A stretch of 13,767 nt of DNA. It comes from Polyangiaceae bacterium. Its GTDB lineage: Bacteria; Myxococcota_A; Polyangia; Polyangiales; Polyangiaceae. Within the stretch, counting starts at the first letter, position 1. Every line of letters starts with the position of its first letter. The DNA lies in assembly GCA_022447485.1 (NCBI GenBank), contig JAKVCH010000037.1:1-13767 (forward strand). The letters are read 5' to 3'. Positions 1 to 8,300 of this stretch are shown here, in pieces. Below the pieces are notes generated by a model. The model was not told where the DNA came from. It did no database searches and worked only from the letters and a program-made list of their open reading frames with translations. Made by a program: the position numbers and the translations under genes.

Positions 1-1331
1 ATTTCGGCCAACTTTTCCGGCTCTTTCTTTGCCAGGTCCTTCAACTCTCCGGGGTCATCCTTCAAATTGAAGAGCATTTTTTTCCAGCCGCTTTCAAAGA
101 CAATTAATTTCCAATCGCCCACGACAATGGCCCGTCGATGGGGGTTGTTGGTATCTTCGGCTAACTCCAAAAGAATCGGTTCACGGTTACCCGGCTCTTC
201 CGCGCCATAGACTTCAGGCACTAAACTGGCTCCCTGAAACCCCTCCAAAGCCTCCATCCCCATGAGATCGACAATGGTCGGCGCTACATCGATATGGGTC
301 CTGGCGGCCTTGATTCGCTGAGGATCGGCCCCTGGGGCCTTAATAATAAGGGGAACTCGAGTCAGGACATCCCAGATCTCAAAAGCATGCTTGTACATAT
401 CATGCTCGCCAAAAGCCTCACCGTGATCGGCGCTCACGACGATAGCGGTTTTTGATGCCCAAGGCTGCTGATCAATAAAGTCGAACAGCTCTCCTAGCCA
501 CTTATCCGTATGCCAAACCTCAGAATCGTATCGACCACGATTTTTCTTTCCAAAGTCTGGGGCATCGTCATGCTTCACGTACTTATCGTGCGGGTCCATG
601 AAGTGACTCCATAAGAAAAACTGACCCTCAGTGTTTTTCTTTTCGGAAAGCAACTCAATGATGGCTTTCACACTTTTCTCGCTCGTGACGCTCTCGTCGG
701 TTTGGGAGTTCCACGTAAGCCCTGGAACCATCTTCCAAATATCAAAGCCTTGTTTGAGCCCTGGCGCTCGATCAAAGTAAAGGTGAGCATGAACGGCCAT
801 GGTCCGGATCCCCTTGCTTTGCATCGATTCGGTCATCCATTCATTCGAATCAAAATAATTCGTAAAGAAGACTCCCGTGCGATAGAGAGTCGACGCGAAT
901 TGTCCAGTCATCAAAGTCGCAACCGTCTGAGCGGTATAACTCGATGTAGAGCGATGATTTTCGTAGACCGTTCCTTCCTTCGCTAGCTGGGTTAGATGAG
1001 GAGCAATTTCTTTTTCGTAGCCCTGCCAGGGCATATCGGATCGCAAAGCATCGACTGTAAGCAGAATCACGTTCAAAGGCTCAGCAGGACGCGTGAGCTT
1101 CGGCTCTTCGGGCGGCGGCTCCGGGGCCTTTGGTTCAGCAGGAGCGACCTGCACCGGAGCACTCTCCTGAGGCTTGTCTTTTGGAGCCGAATCACAAGCG
1201 CCCATCGTCAGGACAGAAGCTACGGCTAAAGAGGTAAAAATCGGCCGCAAAAGTCGGCCCGTCGCTAATGACTCACCGCAAGGCCAGGAAGACGGATAAA
1301 ACGATACTTTAAAGCGCTCGAGAATACTCAC
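1..1331 (-). CDS. Lipoprotein of the sulfatase / alkaline phosphatase superfamily (3' end beyond window)
   Basis: The reverse strand is open from the left edge to here. It reads as a metal-dependent sulfatase-type hydrolase: PLNVILLTVDALRSD near the start (metal Asp), SADHGEAFGEH (second metal Asp-His), and a C-terminal GDWKLIVFE / LFNLKDDPGE segment typical of arylsulfatase-like proteins. A hydrophobic stretch ending in LTMGAC gives a lipobox, followed by a Pro/Glu-rich linker, so the enzyme is probably a membrane-anchored periplasmic lipoprotein. The usual C/S-x-P-x-R formylglycine motif is absent; the matching place reads SSYTAQTVATLMTG, so Thr may be the nucleophile. The start is uncertain. 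GTG at 1331 has GAGAG just upstream and an in-frame TAA behind it, but gives a long N-region. TTG at 1250 gives a compact signal peptide (MRPIFTSLAVASVLTMGAC) without a clear ribosome site. There is no in-frame ATG before the lipobox Cys apart from the one two codons ahead of it. The substrate cannot be told. Family assignment is firm, exact activity is not. Confidence 0.85.
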   Translation of the reverse strand, partial: MSILERFKVSFYPSSWPCGESLATGRLLRPIFTSLAVASVLTMGACDSAPKDKPQESAPVQVAPAEPKAPEPPPEEPKLTRPAEPLNVILLTVDALRSDMPWQGYEKEIAPHLTQLAKEGTVYENHRSTSSYTAQTVATLMTGQFASTLYRTGVFFTNYFDSNEWMTESMQSKGIRTMAVHAHLYFDRAPGLKQGFDIWKMVPGLTWNSQTDESVTSEKSVKAIIELLSEKKNTEGQFFLWSHFMDPHDKYVKHDDAPDFGKKNRGRYDSEVWHTDKWLGELFDFIDQQPWASKTAIVVSADHGEAFGEHDMYKHAFEIWDVLTRVPLIIKAPGADPQRIKAARTHIDVAPTIVDLMGMEALEGFQGASLVPEVYGAEEPGNREPILLELAEDTNNPHRRAIVVGDWKLIVFESGWKKMLFNLKDDPGELKDLAKKEPEKLAE

Positions 1332-1444
1332 CCTCTCTCGTTAAACGCTTCTGGAAGACGGGGCAAGGGCTCAAGGTTTTTTCAAGAAAAGCCCGGCTTT
1401 CTTAGCCTATCGCTACTAATATTGAAGTTGCAAAAAAGATAGCT

Positions 1445-2284
1445 ATGCCATCGACAATGGAAGAACTGGCCCAGGGACAAATCCATAAAATGCTGACAAA
1501 GCTTGTCGAGCCTGTCGAATATGCCCTGCCGATTGGCGATGAAAAGTTGCCTTTGAATCCCTACCTTGGCCAAACAATACGACTCCGCCACCTAGGTCAA
1601 ATCACCTGCGTCGGCTGCGGACGAATCACAAAAAAAAGCTTTGCCCAAGGATATTGTTATCCTTGTTTCACAACGAAAGCGGCTTGTGATCGCTGCATCA
1701 TGAGCCCCGAGCTTTGCCACTTCGCCGCGGGAACCTGCCGAGAGCCTGATTGGGCGAAGGAGAATTGCTTTGTCGACCACTTTGTCTACCTAGCTAACTC
1801 CTCTGGACTCAAGGTGGGCATCACTCGCCACACTCAAGTACCAACCCGCTGGATTGACCAAGGAGCCCGTCAAGCCATCAACTTATTCCGCGTGAAAACG
1901 CGTCAGCAAAGCGGCTTTCTGGAAGTAGCATTTAAAGCCCATGTCAACGATAAGACCCATTGGCAGCGCATGCTGAAAGGGGAACCCGAGTGGGTCGATC
2001 TGAAAGCTCGTCGGGACGAATTGATCCCCCTCGTAAAAACACCCCTGGAGAGACTTCAAAATGAGCACGGAGTCGAGTCATTCGAGTTCTTACCCGACGC
2101 AGAAACGGTCGAGATAAAATACCCTGTTGTCACCTACCCGACGAAGGTGAAGTCCTTCAACCTCGATAAGGTGTCGACCGTTGAGGGGACGCTCCTCGGC
2201 ATCAAAGGGCAATATCTGATTCTCGACACCGGTGTGATTAACTTGAGAAAATATGGTGGATACCATATCGGCTTCGACGCCTGA
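1445..2284 (+). CDS. DUF2797 family zinc-ribbon protein
   Basis: The 279-residue product matches the pattern I know for DUF2797, a family of unknown biochemical function. A cysteine-rich region holds C55-x2-C58, C71-x2-C74, C81-x2-C84, C91/H92, C98 and C108, including GYCYPCF and CDRCIMSPELCH, and should bind zinc. Next comes HFVYLANSSGLKVGITR (residues 112-128), which resembles the opening strands of a GIY-YIG-like fold, then the family hallmark TRWIDQGA and a stretch around residues 145-185 with DKTHWQRMLKGE. No signal peptide or membrane segment is present, so it is probably cytoplasmic. The first ATG is used here; ATG at 1457 is an alternative and neither has a strong Shine-Dalgarno. The gene diverges from the sulfatase-like gene (113-bp spacer) and converges on sbcC. 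The GIY-YIG relation is my inference from the motif; the DUF2797 call is confident. Confidence 0.9.
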   Translation: MPSTMEELAQGQIHKMLTKLVEPVEYALPIGDEKLPLNPYLGQTIRLRHLGQITCVGCGRITKKSFAQGYCYPCFTTKAACDRCIMSPELCHFAAGTCREPDWAKENCFVDHFVYLANSSGLKVGITRHTQVPTRWIDQGARQAINLFRVKTRQQSGFLEVAFKAHVNDKTHWQRMLKGEPEWVDLKARRDELIPLVKTPLERLQNEHGVESFEFLPDAETVEIKYPVVTYPTKVKSFNLDKVSTVEGTLLGIKGQYLILDTGVINLRKYGGYHIGFDA

Positions 2285-2319
2285 GCTTAACCGAGCTGCT
2301 TCCGATTCAGACCTGGGCA

Positions 2320-2431
2320 GGCTCAACACGGCACAGGCTCAACACTGCGCAGGCTCAACACGGCACAGGCTCAACACTGCGCAGGCTCAACACTGCGCAG
2401 GCTCAACACTGCGCAGGCTCAACACTGCACT
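2320..2431. repeat. 16-bp minisatellite, 7 tandem units, overlapping the sbcC stop
   Basis: Seven head-to-tail units begin at 2320, 2336, 2352, 2368, 2384, 2400 and 2416. Two versions occur: A (GGCTCAACACGGCACA) and B (GGCTCAACACTGCGCA), in the order A B A B B B B, the last unit having a changed end. Each full B unit plus the next G forms the 8-bp palindrome CTGCGCAG. The last unit carries the final three codons and the TGA of sbcC (2419-2430). The array fills most of the gap between two convergent genes. There are no spacers, so it is not a CRISPR. Confidence 0.95.
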
Positions 2432-5400
2432 CTGAGGGTTGACTTACCCCCACCCAATTCGATCAAAGCTATCTTTGAGTCAATACGCTCCAGCAGCGCA
2501 TTGACATGACTAATAATGCCAACTTGGCGCCCATCTCCCTGCAGATAGCCTAAAGCTTGAATCGCGACCTCTAACGTTTCACCGTCAAGGGTGCCGAAGC
2601 CTTCGTCCAACAGTAAGGTCTCAATCGGCATCGTCTTCGTCTTCAGGTCAGACAAGCCCAGGGCCAATGCGAGGGAGATCAAAAACCTTTCTCCTCCAGA
2701 TAGGCTTCTTGTCGAGCGCTGGCTTCCTACTTGATACAAGTCCTGCACTTGAAACTCTAAAGAAAGCTCCCCATTCTCTTTCTTCTGTTCCAAACGATAG
2801 CGTTTCGACAAGCGCTCAAGATGACGGTTAGCAGCGTTGACTAATCGGCGTAGGTTCAAGGCTTGGGCGAACATCTGAAAAGCCCCACCTTCATTTCGAC
2901 CAATCAAACTGTTCAAGCGCGCCCAAATTGCAGCTTCGTCTCGCAGCTTCTCCAATTTCGATCTGAGCTCTTGCTCCTGACGCCGACGCTCTTGCAGTTG
3001 AGCAACAACATCGGAAAGCCGCGAGAGCTGCTCCTCTTTTCGACGAACATCTTGCTCGGCTTCGCTTTTTAGCTCGACTAGATTCAATTCAAGAATTGAA
3101 TCTTTGATTTGCTCTTGAAAAGGGGCCGCGACTTCCTTTTCACTTTTCTGATGAAGCTTCAGGGCAGTCTGCCTTTCAAGTAACTTTGCCTCTAGCTGCG
3201 ATACCAAGCGGCCCAATTCGAGTCTTTCTTGCTGAGCCTTCGCAACGACCTCCGAACTGAGGCGTAACGCTTTGAGCTCTTCGACTGACTCGAGGCAGGC
3301 ACCCTTCAGCCAATGGTCCAATTCTTCATTCAATGATTTTACGGCCGCGCTTCCACTCTGCACGAGCGCCTCAGATGCAGAAATCTCTTTCTCTAATTGC
3401 TGTACTCGCTCTTGTGCACGTTGGTATCTCTCTCGACTCTCTTGTTGATTCCTTTTTGCTTCCTGAGCAAAAGAGGTCAACCGAAGGTGTTGAGCGAGGG
3501 GCTCCTCCATCTTCTGCCACAACAAAGATAGCTCTGGGGAAATTCCACTCTTCTTCGGATCAAATTTACTTTCTCGAAAGAGAGCCGCCTTCGCCTCTCG
3601 ATATGCTTCAGTAGATTTCTGCTTTTGCAGCCAATCATCATGCAGCTCAGGAGCTGAGGGCTCGCTCGCTAGAACCTGTTCCCAAAAAGCTTGCCAAGAA
3701 TGGGCAGCCTCTTGATAAGCCTCTCGTTGTTGAACCAGATCTTGCTGAAGATCACTCTTCTCTCGCTCAGCCGATTTTCTGCGCTCAGATTGCTCTTGCC
3801 AAGAAGTGCGAGTACTCGCCCAATGAGGACGTAACTCCCCAAGCTCAGCCCGCAGCGAAGAAAACCCCTGAGCCAGCTCCTCGGCCTTCGTCCAAGTCTT
3901 CTGCCGAGAAGCGCCCTCCTGGGTTTTTTCCTCTAAACGCTGCTCGACTTCTTCAAGAGTACACTCTGGCGAAAGGTGAAACGACAAAAACTCCTCCCCG
4001 CGAACCTCAATATTGTGGCGAACTTTTTCTTTTTCTCTCTGAATTTCTTCGCCCAGCAGCTCTCTCTTAACCCTTAACTTCTCGGACTTTCCTTGGGCTA
4101 ACTTTAATTCTTCAGAAACTTTTCGAAGCCTTTCCTCACCCTGAAGCAGCGCACGCCGCGTCTCCTCTACCGCACGTACCTCCGAGCGTTCCTCGGCCTG
4201 AGCTATCAACTGAGCAGGATGCTCCAAAGAGCCACATAAAGGGCAAGGCTTCCCGTCTTCCAAGACATCTCTTTGCAGGGCAATAGCCGCTAGTTGCTCC
4301 TGCGCCCTCAACAGCTTCTGCCGCTCCCGATCGAGAGAGTTTAACTGGCTCTGTTCTTTCTCTCGACTTCTGAGTTCATCAGCTGCCGCCTGCACTCGTT
4401 GTTCAAGCACAGGTAGTTCCCCCTCAAGCACAGTCAATTGACGACGAAACTGATTTCGCTCCTGAAGGGTGGTCTTGATGCTCTTTAAACCTTTGTAGTC
4501 CTCGCGGGCAGCAGTTAATTCTTTCTCTAACTGGGTGACAGCTATTTTAAGTAAAGAGTCTTGGGCACTGGCCCATTTTGTCAATAGCTCCAAGTCCTGG
4601 CCAAACTTCTGCTGCGCAGACTTGATACTCTGCGCTTCAAAGTCGCCATCCCCGATGCAGGGCATTGTCTTTTTCTCGGCAAAGAATGAGCTGCCTAACT
4701 CATGAAAACAGTCGAGCATCTCCTCACCATTATTCATTTGGGACATTTGCCGCCCAATACGCCGTCCTGCAGCAATGATGGCTCGCAAGTCATTTTCTGT
4801 TTTCTCTTCGACTCTGTTCAACTCCTTCAAACGCCTGTCGAGTTGCTCAACCCGTTGAAAAGCCGAGCCGAACTCGCGAAAGCAGGACTGAAGGCGTTCC
4901 CATCGGGAAAGCAGCTGAGGCTGGAGCTCATGGGTCCTATCCAAGACGCGTGCATTTTTCTCTGCCAACTCAGCCAAGCCGGGCAACGGAGCAGCAACGG
5001 CCTCGGTCTCCTTGAGCAATTCCAGGCTTTTGACTCGGTCTCGCTTGAGCTCCGAACTCCTTGCAACAACTTGATCAATCAAAGAAAACCCAGGCTGGCC
5101 GCGCTCATGCTGCGCCAAGCGCAACTTCATCTCTTGAAAACCTTGCTCACGGCGCTGCAGTTCTTTTTCCTCATCAAGAGCGGACTGATAGTTCGAAGCT
5201 AAGCTCTGACATTGATTCTTCCAGCGCTCAGCAACCCCTACTTTGGCTAGATAATCGCGCGCTAAGCTTAATTCCTCGGCACCTCTTTGGCGGGTGGCCT
5301 GAGACTCTTGAAACTCACTAGCACTGGGCGCTTGGGCTTCGCTAATCTGCCCGCCCAATAGCTTCAGCCGTCGGTTAAAAACTGAATTCAACTGAGCCGC

Positions 5401-6003
5401 CCGAGCCCCCAGTTTTTGATAGTCACCGGTATCCGTCAAACGCTCCAAAAGCTGCGCACGCTCCAAGGAAGTCGCCGCCAAAAAACGATCAAACTGTCCC
5501 TGAGCCAATAACATCGAACGCTGAAAATCAAGGGTCGAGAAACCTTCCAACACCTCAGAAAATGCCTGCTGGTACTCTTTGACCTTGGCACTAGCGGCTA
5601 ACTGGACCCAATCGCCCTGATCCCAGCGATAGAGCGCACGAACCGGTGATTGAAACTTACCATCTGGCTTCTTCCTGGCTCGACGCAGAAAGAACTCCGC
5701 TCGGTACCGGCCCCGGGATCCGTCTTTCTCAATCTTTGAGAAGGTCAGCTCTGAGAAAGCTTCAGCTGTGCCGCGACTCATAATTTCGCCAATTTGTCGA
5801 GACGCGACTCCTCCTTGGCGATCGAGTCGGGGTGTCTCTCCGAAAAGGGACAGACTAACAGCATCCATGATGGTGCTCTTCCCCGCGCCCGTTGGACCGT
5901 GAATCAGGAAAAGACTCACGTCACCCAAGGCGCCCTCGAAGTCCACTTGATGGTCACCATAGAGACTGTTCAAATTCCTCAGCTTCAAAAAGTGCAGCTT
6001 CAT
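2419..6003 (-). CDS. sbcC: SbcC, Rad50-like ATPase subunit of the SbcCD nuclease
   Basis: The 1194-residue SMC/Rad50-type protein has a Walker A GPTGAGKST at 36-44. Long Glu/Lys/Gln/Arg-rich coiled-coil arms occupy roughly 200-1060. A zinc hook CPLC at C587/C590 lies near the middle, where two arms join. The ABC signature LSGGERF is at 1101-1107 and Walker B TLLLDEGFGTLD has D1133/E1134. With SbcD it should form the ATP-driven complex that opens DNA ends and cleaves hairpins in the cytoplasm. It is somewhat longer than E. coli SbcC (about 1048 residues), the extra length being in the coiled coil. The ATG overlaps the sbcD stop in ATGA, so translation is probably coupled. The TGA and last three codons lie in a tandem repeat; because the stop is in the first repeat met by the ribosome, copy-number change beyond it would leave the protein unaltered. 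Confidence 0.97.
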   Translation of the reverse strand: MKLHFLKLRNLNSLYGDHQVDFEGALGDVSLFLIHGPTGAGKSTIMDAVSLSLFGETPRLDRQGGVASRQIGEIMSRGTAEAFSELTFSKIEKDGSRGRYRAEFFLRRARKKPDGKFQSPVRALYRWDQGDWVQLAASAKVKEYQQAFSEVLEGFSTLDFQRSMLLAQGQFDRFLAATSLERAQLLERLTDTGDYQKLGARAAQLNSVFNRRLKLLGGQISEAQAPSASEFQESQATRQRGAEELSLARDYLAKVGVAERWKNQCQSLASNYQSALDEEKELQRREQGFQEMKLRLAQHERGQPGFSLIDQVVARSSELKRDRVKSLELLKETEAVAAPLPGLAELAEKNARVLDRTHELQPQLLSRWERLQSCFREFGSAFQRVEQLDRRLKELNRVEEKTENDLRAIIAAGRRIGRQMSQMNNGEEMLDCFHELGSSFFAEKKTMPCIGDGDFEAQSIKSAQQKFGQDLELLTKWASAQDSLLKIAVTQLEKELTAAREDYKGLKSIKTTLQERNQFRRQLTVLEGELPVLEQRVQAAADELRSREKEQSQLNSLDRERQKLLRAQEQLAAIALQRDVLEDGKPCPLCGSLEHPAQLIAQAEERSEVRAVEETRRALLQGEERLRKVSEELKLAQGKSEKLRVKRELLGEEIQREKEKVRHNIEVRGEEFLSFHLSPECTLEEVEQRLEEKTQEGASRQKTWTKAEELAQGFSSLRAELGELRPHWASTRTSWQEQSERRKSAEREKSDLQQDLVQQREAYQEAAHSWQAFWEQVLASEPSAPELHDDWLQKQKSTEAYREAKAALFRESKFDPKKSGISPELSLLWQKMEEPLAQHLRLTSFAQEAKRNQQESRERYQRAQERVQQLEKEISASEALVQSGSAAVKSLNEELDHWLKGACLESVEELKALRLSSEVVAKAQQERLELGRLVSQLEAKLLERQTALKLHQKSEKEVAAPFQEQIKDSILELNLVELKSEAEQDVRRKEEQLSRLSDVVAQLQERRRQEQELRSKLEKLRDEAAIWARLNSLIGRNEGGAFQMFAQALNLRRLVNAANRHLERLSKRYRLEQKKENGELSLEFQVQDLYQVGSQRSTRSLSGGERFLISLALALGLSDLKTKTMPIETLLLDEGFGTLDGETLEVAIQALGYLQGDGRQVGIISHVNALLERIDSKIALIELGGGKSTLRVQC

Positions 6004-7316
6004 TTGCTAACCTCCCCAAGCGCTTCTTCCCCGGCGTCCTTCAACAGGCTTTCAAACTCAGGTTCAGGCAAATTTTGCAACATCTGCAGCGCATGATTTA
6101 ACTCCTGGGTTTCCGCCTCGCCTCGCGCCTCGCAGAGCTCAGCAAAGACGTCCATCAGCGCCATCTCTTCTAGGTGCAACACTTTGCTTTCCTGGGAAAA
6201 CTCGTGTTGTGTTAGTAAATATTCCTTCAATTCGACCAGCAAGAACTCCCCTTCAGGAGCAATGCTCAACACCAACTCTTGAAGACGCTGAAAGAGCAAA
6301 GGCTCTGCGCCTTCTACACCAACCTCAAGAGATAGGAGTGCGGGTAGCTCCCCCGTCACAATGCGGAGCTTTGCAATTTCTTCTTGGATCGCAGGCAGGG
6401 CGCCCTTGAACGTAAGAAGCCGCCTCTGAACAGGCACGGTCACCATTTCAATACTCGGCTCTGAGCCCTTCTTTATATTATCGACCAGTAAAACATGTCG
6501 AGGCCGAGCGCCCTCAGGAAAGCTCATCGGCAAAGGCGAACCGCTGTACCAAACCCTTGCTCTCTCGACAGGGTAGCATCGATGAATATGACCTAGCGCT
6601 ACATAAGAGATGCGAGCATCAAAAATGGAAGAGCTCAAGGCGTCGATCTGCCCCACCCGGTGTACCTCTCTTGGACTATCGCCAGCTCTAGCTTCGCCGA
6701 TGGTGAGGTGACCAGTGGCAAAGAGCGGAACTTGAGGGAAACGCTCTTCTGCCGCATCTGCAAGCCATGAATAAATTTCCCGAAATTTATTCTGCAGCTG
6801 CCCTCGAAACACATCATCTTCACCAACCGTCGCACGCACGCCTAAACGGTACTCATGAAGATAGGGTAAGGCCGCCACCACAGCGACTGGCGACTGAGCA
6901 GAAGCGCTCTGCTCGGTCGCTCTTTCCTCCTGACGCAAGAAAATGGGAATCAACGCTTTTGACACTACCTCATCGCGTTCAGCCGACTGCAGGCCCCCCA
7001 CCACATGAACGCGCAGCCCTGAAAGGATCGTCGCCGGAGCCTCTAAAACAGCAGAAGAGTCATGATTACCACCAACGATAACCACGGCCGACAAGCAGGA
7101 GCCACCCGCTCGAGACAAGAAAGAATAATAGAGCTTCAGCGCTTCATTGGACGGCTGCATTCCATCGAAAATATCTCCAGCCACGACTAAAACATCGACA
7201 GCTCGCTCTTCAATCACTGCCAAGAGCCACTCAAAGAAGCGCTCATGATCTTGATGCCGAGAAAATCGACCCGTGGAAATTCCAAGATGCCAATCTGATG
7301 TATGAAGCAAACGCAC
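6000..7316 (-). CDS. sbcD: SbcD, Mre11-like nuclease subunit of SbcCD
   Basis: The 438-residue calcineurin-like metallophosphoesterase carries the full set of Mre11/SbcD metal motifs in order: HTSDWHLG (D8, H10), VVAGDIFD (D48), GGNHDS (N84, H85), TGHL (H203) and GHIHR (H243, H245). This is the Mn-dependent exo/endonuclease that partners with SbcC on DNA ends and palindrome hairpins. The start is GTG, chosen because the protein then begins MRLLHTSDWHLG as the family does; a weak CAGG lies 8 nt upstream. The C-terminal Glu/Leu-rich part (about 330-438) would be the capping and SbcC-binding region. The gene follows the FAH-family gene by 54 bp and overlaps sbcC by 4 bp, so sbcDC is a transcription and translation unit. 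No key residue is missing. Confidence 0.97.
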   Translation of the reverse strand: MRLLHTSDWHLGISTGRFSRHQDHERFFEWLLAVIEERAVDVLVVAGDIFDGMQPSNEALKLYYSFLSRAGGSCLSAVVIVGGNHDSSAVLEAPATILSGLRVHVVGGLQSAERDEVVSKALIPIFLRQEERATEQSASAQSPVAVVAALPYLHEYRLGVRATVGEDDVFRGQLQNKFREIYSWLADAAEERFPQVPLFATGHLTIGEARAGDSPREVHRVGQIDALSSSIFDARISYVALGHIHRCYPVERARVWYSGSPLPMSFPEGARPRHVLLVDNIKKGSEPSIEMVTVPVQRRLLTFKGALPAIQEEIAKLRIVTGELPALLSLEVGVEGAEPLLFQRLQELVLSIAPEGEFLLVELKEYLLTQHEFSQESKVLHLEEMALMDVFAELCEARGEAETQELNHALQMLQNLPEPEFESLLKDAGEEALGEVSK

Positions 7317-7370
7317 GAGCGCAGCCTGCTAGAAGTTGAGCTTATTGCAAATCAGATAGGACATTTACGG

Positions 7371-8234
7371 TCAATCATGGCTTTTCTGGCAGGTGACCTG
7401 CTGGCGAGTCTCACCAATGCCGTCAATTCCATATTCAACCCAATCGCCCTGTCGTAAAAATCGGGGCGGTTCGAAACCTAACCCCACACCCGAGGGCGTA
7501 CCAGTAGAGATCACATCACCCGGCAGGAGCGTCATATGCCGACTGATCTCTGCGACTAACCGATCGAGAGGAAAGACCATCTGGCTGAGCGTCGACTCTT
7601 GGCGCAGCTCACCATTGACTTTCAGCCATATTCGCGAGGAATCAAAGTCGAACCCTGTTGCTCGAACTAAATACGGGCCCAAGGGACAAAAAGTGTCAGC
7701 ACTCTTGCCCTTCACAAATTGCCCACACCAATTCTTCTGCCAATCTCTTTCCGAGTAGTCATTGCAAATCGTCAGTCCAGCAACGGCACTCAGAGCATCT
7801 TCTTGGCTGATACTTCGACACACCCTTCCTATCACACAAGCTAATTCTACCTCGTAGTCGGTATGCTCTGAACCCTCAGGAAGGAGTAAATCGTCGCCAC
7901 TCCCGCAAATCGCCGTGGTTGCCTTCATGAAAATCTTGGGCGCCGTCGGCACCTTGGCCCCTGTTTCGGAGGCATGGGCGCGATAGTTCAAGCCGACCGC
8001 AATGACTTTTGAAGGTCGGGTCACAACAGGCCCTAATCTGTGCTCGTTGAGATTCACCACTGGACATTGGCTCTCATGCCGTAGAAGCCAGTCCTCCAAA
8101 AACGAAAAACCTCCCTGACAAAAAAACTCCTCGCCATAATCATAGCCGCAGGCACTGACATCAAGAACACGCCCCTGCTCAGTGATCACCCCGGGACGCT
8201 CCTGCCCCTTCTTGCCAAAGCGTAATAACCTCAT
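7371..8234 (-). CDS. Fumarylacetoacetate hydrolase (FAH) family protein
   Basis: The 287-residue protein begins MRLLRFGKKGQERPGV, the usual opening of this family, so ATG at 8234 is preferred. The frame extends 16 codons further to TTG 8282/GTG 8279, beside a GGAGGA that is not well placed for any start. FAH-fold features are present: VGLNYRAHA (80-88), metal residues in TDYEVEL (E128, E130) and ICNDYSERDWQ (D159), KGKSADTFCPLGPYL (175-189) and a C-terminal STGTPSGVG. Members hydrolyse or hydrate 2-keto acids, or cleave fumarylpyruvate, ureidoglycolate or similar compounds in aromatic and amino-acid catabolism. The substrate cannot be read from the sequence. It lies 66 bp after the peptidase gene and 54 bp before sbcD on the same strand, probably in one transcript. 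No pathway partner is beside it. Confidence 0.92.
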   Translation of the reverse strand: MRLLRFGKKGQERPGVITEQGRVLDVSACGYDYGEEFFCQGGFSFLEDWLLRHESQCPVVNLNEHRLGPVVTRPSKVIAVGLNYRAHASETGAKVPTAPKIFMKATTAICGSGDDLLLPEGSEHTDYEVELACVIGRVCRSISQEDALSAVAGLTICNDYSERDWQKNWCGQFVKGKSADTFCPLGPYLVRATGFDFDSSRIWLKVNGELRQESTLSQMVFPLDRLVAEISRHMTLLPGDVISTGTPSGVGLGFEPPRFLRQGDWVEYGIDGIGETRQQVTCQKSHD

Positions 8235-8300
8235 GAAAAGAATTGTTGTGAGACTGGCTCGTAAATCAAGTCCTCCCACCAAAAGATTCAGGAGCTTGGG

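Noticed and set aside
2320..2431. CRISPR array
   Set aside because: Units follow each other directly with no unique spacers, and no cas genes are near.
2253..2435. 60-codon plus-strand frame rich in AQAQHC/GST words
   Set aside because: It is the tandem repeat read as protein; the 16-bp unit is not a multiple of three, so the wording only cycles through frames.
4702..5202. 166-codon plus-strand frame inside sbcC
   Set aside because: It is a shadow of the sbcC coiled-coil coding sequence with no family features or ribosome site.
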